Shown here: one piece after another, positions 9,296-20,252 of the stretch
Numbering within the stretch: position 1 is the stretch's first letter
How the letters are laid out: every line of letters starts with the position of its first letter
Source: Catenulispora pinisilvae
GTDB taxonomy: Bacteria; Actinomycetota; Actinomycetes; Streptomycetales; Catenulisporaceae
NCBI RefSeq assembly: GCF_015356865.1
Contig: NZ_JAAFZA010000102.1
Location: 1 to 34,903, forward strand
Length of the DNA: 34,903 nt
Direction of reading: 5' to 3'
Notes under the pieces: model-generated
What the model was told of the DNA's origin: nothing
What the model saw: the letters and a program-made list of their open reading frames with translations, nothing else
Database searches by the model: none
Translations under genes and position numbers: made by a program

Positions 9296-10558
9296 TCAGG
9301 CCGTCGCCACGTCCGCCAGCGCCACTGCCGGGTCCTGGAGCCGCGCCACGTCCACCACGGCGTGGCTCAGGATCAGGCTCCGGACGTCGTCGACCACGTC
9401 CCACACATTGACGTTCATCCCGGCCAGCACCGCGCCGCCGGCCAACCAGAACGCCATGTACTCCCCGGAGGCCGGATCGCCGCGGAACACCACCTGCTCG
9501 TAGCCGGAGCTCGGGATGTGGCCGACGTACTCCATGCCGAGGTCGTACTGGTCGGTGTAGAAGTACGGCAGACGGTCGTACTTCAGGTCGGTGACGCCCA
9601 TCATCGACGCCGCGGCCACCTTCGGCTGGTTCAGGGCGTTGGCCCAGTGCTCGACCCGGATCGGCTCCCCGTAGAAGGGGTGCCAGGCGTTCGCGACATC
9701 GCCGGCCGCGAAGATGTCGGGGTCGCAGGAGCGCAGGGTGGCGTCGACCACGATGCCGTTGGCGACCTTGAGCCCCGCCGCCTCGGCCAGACCGGTGTTC
9801 GGCGCGGCGCCGACCGCGACCAGGATGTGGTCGGCCTCGAGTTCGGTGCCGTCGGCGAGCCGGACCCGGGTGGCCTGCTCGACGCCGTCCACGTCCTGGA
9901 GCGTGAACGAGTCCACGCCGACGCCCAGGCGCAGATCGACGTCGTGGGCGCGGTGTAGTGCCGCGAACTGCGCACCGACCTCAGGACCCAGCACGCGCAA
10001 CAGCGGTTGCTCCAGCGCCTCCAGCACCGTCACCTCGACGTCCTTCTCGCGCGCCGCGGCGGCCACCTCCAGGCCGATCCAGCCGGCGCCGATGATGGTC
10101 AGGCGGGAGCCGGGGATCAGTTCGGCCTTGGTGCGCTCGCTGTCTTCCAGGGTGCGGAAGTAGGACAGGTTCTTGGCGTCGCCGCCGAAGACGTTCAGGC
10201 GGCGCGGGGCGGAGCCGGTGGCCAGCAGGAGCTTGCCGTAGGGGAGTTCGGTGCCGTCGTCGAGGCGGACACGGTGGTTCTCGCGGTCGATCGCGGTGGC
10301 GGTGCGGCCCAGGCGGAGCCCCACCTGGTTCTCCACGTACCAGGAGCCGGACTCGTGGACGAAGACCTTGTCCCGTTCTTCCTTGCCCTGCAACAGGCCC
10401 TTGGACAGCGGCGGGCGCTCGTAGGGGAGGTCGCGCTCGGCGCCGACCAGCTCGATCGGGCCGTCCCAGCCGTCCTCGCGCAGGGCTTGGGCGGCCTTCG
10501 CGCCGGCCAGACTCGCGCCGATGATGAGCATGTTCTCCGTACTGGCAGCGCCGCTCAT
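9296..10558 (-). CDS. FAD-dependent NAD(P)H:ferredoxin/rubredoxin reductase-like oxidoreductase
   Basis: This 420-residue flavoprotein has a strong GGAGGA ribosome site just before ATG 10558. It has two dinucleotide folds: the FAD fold [13 protein letters not shown] near residues 11-23, with YERPPLSKG after it, and the NAD(P) fold [13 protein letters not shown] near residues 153-165. The second FAD motif FAAGDVAN is near residue 285, and a C-terminal reductase-type domain contains [16 protein letters not shown]. This is the layout of putidaredoxin/rhodocoxin reductases that feed electrons from NAD(P)H to small ferredoxins for P450s or dioxygenases. No ferredoxin or oxygenase gene is adjacent, so the partner is unknown. 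It is divergent from mnmA, with a 77-base shared spacer. Confidence 0.88.
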   Translation of the reverse strand: MSGAASTENMLIIGASLAGAKAAQALREDGWDGPIELVGAERDLPYERPPLSKGLLQGKEERDKVFVHESGSWYVENQVGLRLGRTATAIDRENHRVRLDDGTELPYGKLLLATGSAPRRLNVFGGDAKNLSYFRTLEDSERTKAELIPGSRLTIIGAGWIGLEVAAAAREKDVEVTVLEALEQPLLRVLGPEVGAQFAALHRAHDVDLRLGVGVDSFTLQDVDGVEQATRVRLADGTELEADHILVAVGAAPNTGLAEAAGLKVANGIVVDATLRSCDPDIFAAGDVANAWHPFYGEPIRVEHWANALNQPKVAAASMMGVTDLKYDRLPYFYTDQYDLGMEYVGHIPSSGYEQVVFRGDPASGEYMAFWLAGGAVLAGMNVNVWDVVDDVRSLILSHAVVDVARLQDPAVALADVATA

Positions 10559-10623
10559 GGCGTCCTCCGCTTCGTGGTAGCCGTCACGCCGATATGACCC
10601 GCCTCACAGTCAACCATTGCACG

Positions 10624-10629
10624 TACCCT
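10624..10629 (+). promoter_or_regulatory. -10 box for a leaderless mnmA transcript
   Basis: TACCCT is followed by exactly six bases (GGAGAC) and then ATG 10636. Transcription would therefore start at or next to the start codon. Identical spacing occurs before three other genes in the window (14551, 24416, 34000). No clear -35 is visible. Confidence 0.55.
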
Positions 10630-10635
10630 GGAGAC

Positions 10636-11712
10636 ATGCGTGTCTTGGCGGCGATGTCCGGTGGTGTCGACTCGGCGGTGGCTGCCGCCCGGGTGCGGGA
10701 CGCGGGTCACGAGGTGACCGGCGTCCATCTGGCCTTGTCCCGGAACCGGCAGGCGCTGCGGGACGGGGCGCGCGGGTGCTGCACGATCGAGGACTCGCAC
10801 GACGCCCGGCGGGCCGCCGACATGCTCGGGATCCCCTTCTACATCTGGGACATGTCCGACCGGTTCCACGAGGACGTGATCGAGGACTTCGTCGCCGAGT
10901 ATCAGGCCGGGCGGACGCCGAACCCGTGCCTGCGCTGCAACGAGAAGATCAAGTTCGCCGCGGTGCTGGACAAGGCGCGGGCGCTGGGCTTCGACGCGGT
11001 CGCCACCGGCCACTACGCGCGGCTGTTCGACGGGCCGCACGGGCCGGAGCTGCACCGGGCTGTGGACCCGGCGAAGGACCAGTCCTACGTGCTCGGCGTG
11101 CTGGACGCCGAGCAGCTGGCGCACTCGCTGTTCCCGCTGGGCGAGGACACCAAGCCCGAGGTGCGGGCCGAGGCGGCCGAGCGCGGGCTGTACGTGGCCA
11201 AGAAGCCGGACAGCCACGACGTCTGCTTCATCCCCGACGGCGACACCAAGGCGTACTTGGCCAAGACGCTGGGCACCGATTCCGGGCCGATCGTCGACAC
11301 CGCCGGGCGGCGGGTCGGCGAGCACGACGGGGCCTGGGGCTTCACCATCGGCCAGCGGCGCGGCCTGCGGATCGGCGACCCGGCCGGCGACGGGCGGCCG
11401 CGCTATGTGCTGGACATCTCACCGGTCAGCAACACGGTGACGGTCGGGACGGCCGAGGAGCTGGACGTCACCGGGCTGTCCGGGATCAAGCTGCGGTGGT
11501 GCGGGCCGGAGTTCACCGGCCGGATCGAGTGCCACGCGCAGTTGCGGGCGCACGGGGAAGGCGTCCCGGCCACGGCCGAGCGGACCGGCGCGGACTCCAT
11601 CGACGTGCTGCTCCACGAGCCGGTTCGCGGGCTGGCGCCCGGGCAGGCGGCCGTGCTCTATGACGGGACGCGGGTCATCGGATCCGCCACCGTGGCGCAG
11701 ACCTCGCGCTGA
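10636..11712 (+). CDS. mnmA: tRNA-specific 2-thiouridylase MnmA
   Basis: The 358-residue enzyme adenylates U34 of certain tRNAs and inserts sulfur to make 2-thiouridine. The start at ATG 10636 puts the PP-loop SGGVDSA at residues 8-14, as expected. The two catalytic cysteines are present: Cys98 in NPCLRCN and Cys197 in [17 protein letters not shown] segment near residue 240 and a C-terminal beta-barrel domain complete the family. An in-frame extension back to 10594 would precede the PP-loop with unrelated residues and is rejected. The cysteine desulfurase at 7363 is the likely sulfur source. The 3' end is followed by stop-containing tandem repeats (11710-11779). Confidence 0.95.
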   Translation: MRVLAAMSGGVDSAVAAARVRDAGHEVTGVHLALSRNRQALRDGARGCCTIEDSHDARRAADMLGIPFYIWDMSDRFHEDVIEDFVAEYQAGRTPNPCLRCNEKIKFAAVLDKARALGFDAVATGHYARLFDGPHGPELHRAVDPAKDQSYVLGVLDAEQLAHSLFPLGEDTKPEVRAEAAERGLYVAKKPDSHDVCFIPDGDTKAYLAKTLGTDSGPIVDTAGRRVGEHDGAWGFTIGQRRGLRIGDPAGDGRPRYVLDISPVSNTVTVGTAEELDVTGLSGIKLRWCGPEFTGRIECHAQLRAHGEGVPATAERTGADSIDVLLHEPVRGLAPGQAAVLYDGTRVIGSATVAQTSR

Positions 11713-11779
11713 CAATCACTCTGACACTCTGACGATTCAGGCTGACGATCACGGTGACGATCACGGTGACGATTCAGGC
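11709..11779 (+). repeat. Stop-containing tandem repeats after mnmA
   Basis: Starting with the mnmA stop itself, TGA recurs at 11710, 11722, 11730, 11743, 11755 and 11767, mostly 12-13 bases apart. TGACGATCACGG is repeated exactly at 11743-11754 and 11755-11766. It is flanked by two exact copies of TGACGATTCAGGC at 11730-11742 and 11767-11779. No terminator hairpin is evident. Confidence 0.85.
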
Positions 11780-11908
11780 TGCGGCGGGTAGCGCCTGTTC
11801 AACAGTCGGTGGTGATCGTCGGGACGGAACAACCGATCGGGTCTCATGTGCGTCGGTTAGGGTCGTAGGCTGAATAACCCGATCCGATATCAAAGGGGAG
11901 GGACCCCG

Positions 11909-13621
11909 ATGGGTTCACGACGTACGCTCCTTGCGATAGCAGCGGTTGCCACGTCCCTCGCGGTCGTCACCGCGGGCTGCTCCAGCGGCTCCAAGTCGAA
12001 GCCGGCGGCGGGCGGTTCCCAGTCGGGTGCCCCCGTCGGCGACAGCCCGACCGACAAGGTCGCGGCGGCGTTCCTGGCGGCCTGGCAGTCCGGTGACTAC
12101 ACGAAGGCGGGGTCGCTGACCGACGATCCGGCCAAGGCCACGCCGCGGTTGAAGGCGGTGATGGACTCCCTGGCGCCCAAGAGCACGGCGCTGAAGCTGG
12201 GGTCGCAGGTGAACGCGCCGTCCTCGGCCGGTTCCACCCCGGCCACCCCGGCCACCCCGGGCGCGCCGTCCAGTCCCTCCACCCCGGATCCGCTGGCCAA
12301 CGCGGTGCACTACGGCTTCTCCGTCGCCGACACCTTCACCGACGGTCTGGTCTGGAGCTACAACTCGACGATGTCGGTGCTGCCGCCGACCGGGAACGGC
12401 CCGGCGGTCGTGCACTTCTCCTCCGGGGTGATCAACCCGCAGCTGAGCTCGCTGGCGAACCTCAAGGCCGTCCCGCCGGCGGTGCCGGTCGCCGACCGCA
12501 ACGGCGCCCCGCTGTCCGGCGCGGCGCACCCGAGCATCGCCAGCATCATCAACAAACTGTCGACCGCCAAGCCGCCGAGCGGCGGCCAGGCCTCGCTGCA
12601 GATCCAGTTCGTGGACAACAACACCGGGTTGCAGATACCCAACTCGAACACGATCCAACTGGGCGCCCCGAACTCCACCAGCGGGCTCCAGCTCGGCTCC
12701 ACGATCGACTCCAAGATCCAGACCGCGGCCGAGAACGCGCTGAAGGCGTACCCGAACTCCGGCATGGTGGTGATCCAGCCCTCTACCGGCCAGATCCTGG
12801 CCATCGCCACCAACAACAAGGACAACCCGAAGATGGCCTACATGGCCACCCGGGCCCCGGGCTCCACCTTCAAGACGGTCACGGCCACCGCGCTGATGCT
12901 GGCCGGCATGCAGCCCTCGGACTCGGCGGACTGCACCCCCAACGTGACCGTGGGCACCGAGACCTACCACAACGACGAGGGCCTGCGGAACGGCTTCTCC
13001 GGAGCGACCCTGCTCACCGCGTACGAGCAGTCCTGCAACACCTCGTTCGTGCACGCGACCATCGACCACAACCTGGCCCTGAACCGGCTGTCCGTGGTGG
13101 CGCACGACTACTTCGGTATGAACCAGCCCTGGGACATGGGCATCGGCCAGGCGACCTACGCCACCCCCGGCAACCTGCAGGTCCCCCCGGCCGACGGCCG
13201 CGACGTCCTCGCCGCCGAGGCCTTCGGCCAGGGCAAGATCACCATGGCCCCCCTGACCATGGCCTCGGTGGCGGCCACCGTGGCCACCGGCCAGTTCCAC
13301 CAGCCGATCCTCATCCCCGGCTTCCAGCCCCCGGCCAAGGCCCAGCCGATCCCGGCCAACATCGACGCCAACCTGCAGATGATGATGCGCGGGGTCATCA
13401 CGGACGGCACCGCGACCTCGCTGCAGGGGATCGCGTCCACGCTGGGCGGCAAGACCGGGTCGGCGGAACCGAACCCGACGGACCCGACGGACTCCTGGAT
13501 GATCGCGATGGACCCGCAGCACGACATCGCGGTTTCGGCGCTGGTGCTCAACGGCGGGTACGGGAACTCGGCGGCCGGGCCGGCTATCGCGGCGATGATG
13601 AAGGCTGCTGGGTTGAGCTGA
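11909..13621 (+). CDS. Lipoprotein penicillin-binding protein (transpeptidase, MecA_N-like N-domain)
   Basis: The protein has 570 residues from ATG 11909, with AGGGGAGG at 11894-11901. The N-terminus is a lipoprotein signal peptide ending VTAGC, with Cys24 as lipidation site, so the protein should sit on the outer face of the membrane. Residues about 45-190 look like an NTF2/MecA_N domain (KVAAAFLAAWQSGDYTKAG). The transpeptidase domain has all three motifs: Ser319-x-x-Lys322 in GSTFK, Ser375-Cys-Asn377, and Lys515-Thr-Gly517 in GGKTGSAE. It has no glycosyltransferase domain. It should cross-link peptidoglycan; members of this group can be elongation, division or sporulation enzymes or low-affinity PBPs. 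The gene stands alone, with a strong terminator at 13787. Confidence 0.9.
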   Translation: MGSRRTLLAIAAVATSLAVVTAGCSSGSKSKPAAGGSQSGAPVGDSPTDKVAAAFLAAWQSGDYTKAGSLTDDPAKATPRLKAVMDSLAPKSTALKLGSQVNAPSSAGSTPATPATPGAPSSPSTPDPLANAVHYGFSVADTFTDGLVWSYNSTMSVLPPTGNGPAVVHFSSGVINPQLSSLANLKAVPPAVPVADRNGAPLSGAAHPSIASIINKLSTAKPPSGGQASLQIQFVDNNTGLQIPNSNTIQLGAPNSTSGLQLGSTIDSKIQTAAENALKAYPNSGMVVIQPSTGQILAIATNNKDNPKMAYMATRAPGSTFKTVTATALMLAGMQPSDSADCTPNVTVGTETYHNDEGLRNGFSGATLLTAYEQSCNTSFVHATIDHNLALNRLSVVAHDYFGMNQPWDMGIGQATYATPGNLQVPPADGRDVLAAEAFGQGKITMAPLTMASVAATVATGQFHQPILIPGFQPPAKAQPIPANIDANLQMMMRGVITDGTATSLQGIASTLGGKTGSAEPNPTDPTDSWMIAMDPQHDIAVSALVLNGGYGNSAAGPAIAAMMKAAGLS

Positions 13622-13768
13622 GGTGCGTAGGGCGGCTCGGCTGGCGAAGTTGAAGCAGGCCGCCGGGTTGACCTGAGCAGGGCGGCGGCTTGGCTGGCGA
13701 AGTTGAAGCAGGCCGCTGGGTTGACCTGAGCAGGGCGGCTTGGCTGGCTTAGTTGAAGCAGACTGAGC
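13601..13768 (+). repeat. Repeats derived from the 3' end of the PBP gene
   Basis: Units at 13629-13678 (50 bp), 13679-13731 (53 bp) and 13732-13768 (partial) share AGGGCGGC, TTGGCTGGC, AGTTGAAGCAG and GGGTTGACCTGAGC. The core GAAGCAGGCCGCCGGGTTGA with its TGA matches the last codons of the PBP gene itself (13601-13621, GAAGGCTGCTGGGTTGAGC then TGA). The gene end thus looks like the parent copy. Confidence 0.8.
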
Positions 13769-13786
13769 TTGGCGGGTTTTAACTGT

Positions 13787-13823
13787 GATGCCCTGGGCCT
13801 TTCGGCCCGGGGCATCTGGTTTT
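13787..13823 (+). terminator. Intrinsic terminator downstream of the PBP gene
   Basis: Arms GATGCCCTGGGCC (13787-13799) and GGCCCGGGGCATC (13804-13816) pair over 13 positions with one T-G wobble, closing a TTTC loop. TGG and then TTTT (13820-13823) follow. The T-run is on the PBP side, so the hairpin mainly serves the plus strand. Confidence 0.85.
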
Positions 13824-13898
13824 GGTGTCGGCGTCATGGTGTGCCGGCCTTTCGCGGCTCAGCAATCGCCGACCGGGCCGCGGTTTCCTGTGCCCGCC

Positions 13899-14420
13899 TC
13901 AGCTGTCGAAGTGCACAAACAACCCGCGCTGATCAGCCCCGGCCAGCAAAGCCAGCAGCGACAGCGACCGGATCAGCTGCCCGCACCGGTAGGCGTCCCA
14001 CCCGCCGTCGGCCGCGCCGTCGGCGGCGGCCCAGCGCTCCGCGAGCGCGTCCACATCGTGGTCGCTCAGATGCGCGAGGCGGGAGCCCAGCGCCGGGCGT
14101 ACCGGAAGCAGCACCGTGCCGCCGGCGTCGTCAGGGCCCTCATGGGCGGGGGTGAGGACCGCCTCGCGGACCTCGGCGGGGTCGTTGCCGGTCACCAGGA
14201 GGTCGAGGTCGATCAGTTGGGCCGGGTCCAGGTCGCCGGCCGGGACGGTGTCCAGGGCGGACAGGACTGCCGAGGTGTCCGCGTGGGCCGCGGCGGCCGC
14301 CACTACCCGCAGTTCGGCGGGGCTCGCGGCGAAGAACACGGTCGACACGGACGGGCTCCAGGAGGTCAAGACGGCAACCGGCGCGGCGCTCGGGCTTTGA
14401 ACAGGGCTGGTGTTGGTCAC
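13899..14420 (-). CDS. Hypothetical protein, 173 aa
   Basis: I do not recognise this family. The frame runs from GTG 14420 to TGA at 13901-13899 and has normal high-GC codon use. The protein is soluble, with no signal peptide or membrane segment. It is acidic and rich in Ala, Asp and Leu, with SPSVSTVFFAASPAEL early, a helical middle (HLSDHDVDALAERWAA near residues 115-130) and a C-terminus WDAYRCGQLIRSLSLLALL. It contains one cysteine. No good ribosome site precedes the GTG. It is divergent from the MetE-like gene and is isolated from the PBP gene by the terminator at 13787. Confidence 0.65.
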   Translation of the reverse strand: MTNTSPVQSPSAAPVAVLTSWSPSVSTVFFAASPAELRVVAAAAAHADTSAVLSALDTVPAGDLDPAQLIDLDLLVTGNDPAEVREAVLTPAHEGPDDAGGTVLLPVRPALGSRLAHLSDHDVDALAERWAAADGAADGGWDAYRCGQLIRSLSLLALLAGADQRGLFVHFDS

Positions 14421-14538
14421 AATAGCGGCGACCTGGGCTCATGGCTCGCGCATTCGGTGCTGTGCGCGGTGATGTCGGGCCGCGTCCGCCGGAAGCGGCC
14501 GCGGCGTCGGGCCGACGCCCCGTATCGCCCCGTCCGGC

Positions 14539-14544
14539 TACCCT
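14539..14544 (+). promoter_or_regulatory. -10 box for a leaderless MetE-like transcript
   Basis: TACCCT, six bases (CGTCCC), then ATG 14551: the same hexamer and spacing as at mnmA. No Shine-Dalgarno sequence is present, which supports leaderless initiation. Confidence 0.55.
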
Positions 14545-14550
14545 CGTCCC

Positions 14551-15558
14551 ATGCACCGACCCCCACGCGCCACCGGCATCGGCTCCCTTCCCGGCACCGA
14601 CACCGGGGCGGCGCAGCGCCTGGCCTTCGACGAGCTCCCGGATCTGCCGTTCCTGTCCGAGCTTCCGGCGCGCGGCGTGGGGGCGGACATGATCGGGCGC
14701 GGCACCGCGTTGCTCGTCGACATGTACGCCGAGGTGCAGCCCAGCGGGTGGCGGCTGACCGAGCGGCCCGGCCGGGACGCCCGCCGCGCCGTGTCCTTCC
14801 TGCGTCAGGACCTCGACGTCCTGGAGGAGAACGCGCAGGAGCTCACCCAGACCCTGAAGATCCAGGCCGCCGGGCCCTGGACTCTGGCCTCGACCCTGGA
14901 GCTGCGGCACGGCGACCGCATGCTGTCCGACCCGGGTGCCGTCCGCGACCTCGCCGAGTCCCTGACCGAGGGCCTGAAGCTGTACCTGGCCGAGGCGAGG
15001 CAGCGCGCCCCGCAAGCGGGCAAGATCCTGCTCCAGCTCGACGAGCCCGCGCTCCCCGGGGTGCTCAGGGGCACCGTCCCCACGGCCAGCGGCTTCGGCA
15101 GGCTCCGCGCGGTGGAGGTGAGCGTGGCGCGGGAGACGCTGGCCGGGCTGCTCCAGGCCGTGCACGACGCCGGGGCCGAGGCCGCCGTGCACTGCTGTGC
15201 GCCCGGCGTCCCGATCGAGCTGCTGCGCGAGGCCGGGGCCGACTACGTGTCCTTCGACGCCACCGGCATCGCCACCGAGACCGCCGCCGACGAACAGCTC
15301 GGCGTGGCGATCGAGGCCGGGGTCGGGCTGATGCTCGGCGTGGTGCCCTCCGTCGATCCCGCACAGGCGCCGGGGGTCAACCAGCTGCTGGACAAGGTCT
15401 TGTCCCTGACCCGCCTGGGCTTCTCGGCGGCCGAGCTGGCCGGCGCGGTGACGATCACCGCGACCTGCGGTCTGGCCGGCGCCACGCCGCCGTGGGCCCG
15501 GCAGGCGCTGATCTTGGCGCACCGGACGGCCGACGCGTTGGCGGACAAAGCCTCCTGA
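14551..15558 (+). CDS. Cobalamin-independent methionine synthase-like protein (single MetE C-terminal-type domain)
   Basis: The protein has 335 residues, about half the length of full MetE, and corresponds to the catalytic TIM-barrel half. The start MHRPPRATGIGSLPGTD carries the GSLPG motif of this family. A QLDEPALPG strand near residue 157 is the usual substrate-site segment. AVHCCAPG near residues 212-219 and TATCGLAG near the C-terminus supply the His/Cys zinc ligands. Such short MetE-like proteins are found near ligA in many actinobacteria. The methyl donor and acceptor of this group are not settled, so methionine synthesis is probable but not proven. The gene appears leaderless, and ligA starts 70 bases downstream in the same direction. 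Confidence 0.85.
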   Translation: MHRPPRATGIGSLPGTDTGAAQRLAFDELPDLPFLSELPARGVGADMIGRGTALLVDMYAEVQPSGWRLTERPGRDARRAVSFLRQDLDVLEENAQELTQTLKIQAAGPWTLASTLELRHGDRMLSDPGAVRDLAESLTEGLKLYLAEARQRAPQAGKILLQLDEPALPGVLRGTVPTASGFGRLRAVEVSVARETLAGLLQAVHDAGAEAAVHCCAPGVPIELLREAGADYVSFDATGIATETAADEQLGVAIEAGVGLMLGVVPSVDPAQAPGVNQLLDKVLSLTRLGFSAAELAGAVTITATCGLAGATPPWARQALILAHRTADALADKAS

Positions 15559-15619
15559 ACTGCGGGACTGTCAGTGCCTGGCAGTAGATTCTTACTGTCA
15601 AAAGGCCCCCGACCAGTGA

Positions 15620-17809
<2,190 letters not shown>

Positions 17810-17868
17810 CAACGGCGCCGGGTCTGGCCCGTCAAGTCCAAGGCGAAACCTTTACGGTCCGTCTCTGG

Positions 17869-17897
17869 TTGGCGACGTTCTGATACGGCAGTATGGC
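17869..17897 (+). promoter_or_regulatory. Candidate promoter of the GGDEF/EAL gene
   Basis: TTGGCG (17869-17874), a 17-base spacer and TATGGC (17892-17897) resemble a vegetative actinobacterial promoter. It would give a leader of about 70 bases before ATG 17973. The -10 lacks the usual final T. Confidence 0.35.
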
Positions 17898-17972
17898 TTG
17901 GTCAGAGAAGTCGCCTGAGGCGCACCGACGCTGACGTCATTGGAAAGAGAACGGTACAGGAGGGTCCGCTCC

Positions 17973-20111
17973 ATGCACCGACCGTTCGAGCCGGACTACG
18001 GCCCGAAGGCCGACCCGGGACGCCTGTACGCCTTTGTAGCCTCCGTCAGCGCGGCCGGGATCACGCTCCTGGCCGCGCTGTTGGTCTTGAACTGGCGGGG
18101 TTCCGGGCCCAACGAGGAATCGCTGCCGGCCCTGCTGATGACGGTCTGCCTGGTCTTCCTCGGGGAACTGCGGCCCCTGATGAAGTTGCAGCACACCAAC
18201 CGCGAGGCCGCCACCACCACGGTCTTCACCATCGCCCTGCTGATGCTGGCCGGCTGGCCGCTGGCGGCGATGGTGCAGGCCGCGGCCTCCGTGGTGGGCG
18301 GTGCGGCCGGGCGGCGGACCTGGTGGCGCATCTTGTTCAACGTCTCGCAGTACACCCTCTCGCTCGGTGCGGCCTGCCTGGTCCTGCGGCTGTTCGCGAT
18401 CGCGCCGACCCCGGGCCGGCCGTGGGCCCCGGCCGTGACCTCGATGGCCGCGATCCTGCTGGCCGGGGTCGCCTACTTCGTGGTGAACCTGTTCTTCGTC
18501 TGGCAGGCCATAGCGCTGTGGACCGGGGTGAACCTGCGCGGCATAGCCCGCCGGGAGTGGCGGGTGGAGGTTCAGGTGGTCGGCGCCTCGGTGGTGCTGG
18601 CCCCGCTGATCACCGTGGTGATGCGGCACGAGCCCTACCTCATCGTGCTGTTCATACCGGTGCTGCTGGTCTTCTACCGCAGCGCGCTGGCCTTCGACGA
18701 GAGCGAGTGGCAGTCGCTGCACGACCCGCTGACCGCGCTGCCGAACCGCAAGGCCCTGCGCCGGCAGGCCGAGATCATGCTCGGCGTCCTGCCGGTCGAC
18801 GACGATGACGGACCCTCGTCCCTGTACTCCAGCGGCCGCGCCCCGCTGGCGATGGCCGTCCCGCCGGGCAAGATCGGGCTGTTCCTGCTGGACCTGGACC
18901 GGTTCAAGGAAGTCAACGACACCCTGGGCCACGCCGCCGGCGACGAGCTGATCCGGGAGGTGGCCGCCCGGCTGTCGGCGGCGGTCCGCGCCGAGGACAT
19001 GGTGGCCCGGCTCGGCGGCGACGAGTTCGCGGTCCTGCTGCCCGGCCTGCCGGACGTCGAGGCCGCCCAGCAACTGGCCCAGCGGCTGCTGGACGCGGTC
19101 GCCGTCCCCTACCGGCTGCACGGCTTCAACCTGGACGTCGAGGCCTCCCTGGGCATCGCCTTACACCCCGACGACGCCAAGCACTACGACGTCCTGCTGC
19201 GGCACGCGGACGTGGCGATGTACGAGGCCAAGCGCGCCAAGATGGGCTACGTCCGCTACGACCCGGCCAAGGACCGCAACAGCCCGGACCGGCTGGGCCT
19301 GCTCAGCGATCTGCGCGAGGCCTTGGAGTCGGGGCGGATAGAGGTGCACTACCAGCCGCAGGTCTCGTTCAAGGGCGACCGCATCGTCGGCGTCGAGGCG
19401 CTGGCCCGCTGGCGGCACGACGTGCGCGGCGCGATACCGCCGGAGACGTTCGTGAAGCTGGCCGAGTCCAGCGGCCTGATGGCCCGGCTGACCGAGTACA
19501 TCCTGGACGTCTCGCTGCGCCAGGCGGCGCTGTGGTGGCGCAACGGCTACGGCGTGCCGATCGCCGTGAACGTCTCCCTGCGCGACATAGAGAGCCCGAC
19601 CTTCGTGGAGATGGTCGCCCGCAAGCTGGACCAGCACCGGGTCCGCCCCGAGGCGCTGCGCCTGGAGGTCGCCGAGCGGGTCCTGGTCGGGGACGCGCAG
19701 AGCGTGCGCGCGGCCCTGATCGGGTTGTCCAAACTCGGCGTCCGGCTGTCCCTGGACGACTTCGGCACCGGCTACGCCTCCCTGCTCACCCTGCGCCGGC
19801 TGCCGTTCGACGAGATCAAGATCGACCGCTCGTTCGTCGGCGGCATCGGCTTCGACGCCGACGACGCCGCGATCGTCCGCTCCACCATCGACCTGGCGCA
19901 CTCCCTGGGCCTGCGGGTGGTCGCCGAGGGCGTCGAGGACCCCAGCACCTGGTCCACGCTCGACGGCTACGGCTGCGACGAGGCCCAGGGCTGGCTGGTG
20001 TCCAAGGCCCTGCCCGCCGGCGAGATCTGCGCGCTGCTGGCGCAGCGGGTGGCCGCCGCGGGGCCGACTTCCTCGGATGCGGAGTCCGCCCCCGACCAGC
20101 TCTCGGCCTGA
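17973..20111 (+). CDS. Membrane diguanylate cyclase/phosphodiesterase (GGDEF + EAL)
   Basis: The protein has 712 residues from ATG 17973, chosen because AGGAGGG lies 8 bases before it. Residues about 17-240 hold several membrane helices (for example YAFVASVSAAGITLLAALLV). The GGDEF domain has an intact GGDEF at 348-352 and an RAED product-inhibition site five residues before the RLGGDEF block. The EAL domain has Glu-Ala-Leu at 475-477 and DDFGTGY at 595-601, and AEGVED follows. Both catalytic activities are therefore possible, and net direction cannot be read from sequence. Its place directly after ligA matches, as I recall, Streptomyces RmdB, a c-di-GMP phosphodiesterase affecting development. 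No sensory domain other than the membrane part is visible. Confidence 0.92.
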   Translation: MHRPFEPDYGPKADPGRLYAFVASVSAAGITLLAALLVLNWRGSGPNEESLPALLMTVCLVFLGELRPLMKLQHTNREAATTTVFTIALLMLAGWPLAAMVQAAASVVGGAAGRRTWWRILFNVSQYTLSLGAACLVLRLFAIAPTPGRPWAPAVTSMAAILLAGVAYFVVNLFFVWQAIALWTGVNLRGIARREWRVEVQVVGASVVLAPLITVVMRHEPYLIVLFIPVLLVFYRSALAFDESEWQSLHDPLTALPNRKALRRQAEIMLGVLPVDDDDGPSSLYSSGRAPLAMAVPPGKIGLFLLDLDRFKEVNDTLGHAAGDELIREVAARLSAAVRAEDMVARLGGDEFAVLLPGLPDVEAAQQLAQRLLDAVAVPYRLHGFNLDVEASLGIALHPDDAKHYDVLLRHADVAMYEAKRAKMGYVRYDPAKDRNSPDRLGLLSDLREALESGRIEVHYQPQVSFKGDRIVGVEALARWRHDVRGAIPPETFVKLAESSGLMARLTEYILDVSLRQAALWWRNGYGVPIAVNVSLRDIESPTFVEMVARKLDQHRVRPEALRLEVAERVLVGDAQSVRAALIGLSKLGVRLSLDDFGTGYASLLTLRRLPFDEIKIDRSFVGGIGFDADDAAIVRSTIDLAHSLGLRVVAEGVEDPSTWSTLDGYGCDEAQGWLVSKALPAGEICALLAQRVAAAGPTSSDAESAPDQLSA

Positions 20112-20167
20112 GATAAGGGGCCCGAGCCGACCACAGGCCTGAAACCATAGGCCTGAGATCAGACTGA
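20105..20167 (+). repeat. Stop-containing repeats after the GGDEF/EAL gene
   Basis: The gene ends GGCCTGAGAT. The same GGCCTGA appears again at 20136-20142 and 20150-20156, the latter followed by GAT as in the first copy. A further ACTGAGA lies at 20163-20169. The repeats are less regular than those after gatB or mnmA. Confidence 0.55.
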
Positions 20168-20252
20168 GACCGCACGACAACCCAAACGGTGCGGCCCGGC
20201 GTGTGAACTGGTGTCGGTACTGGATGCGGTCGGTTCACGGGGACGGGGCTTC

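Noticed and set aside
11825-11860. Sigma-E-like GGAAC motif upstream of the PBP gene
   Set aside because: The spacing to the nearest CGTC-like -10 is about 20 bases, longer than the usual 15-17, so the match is not convincing.
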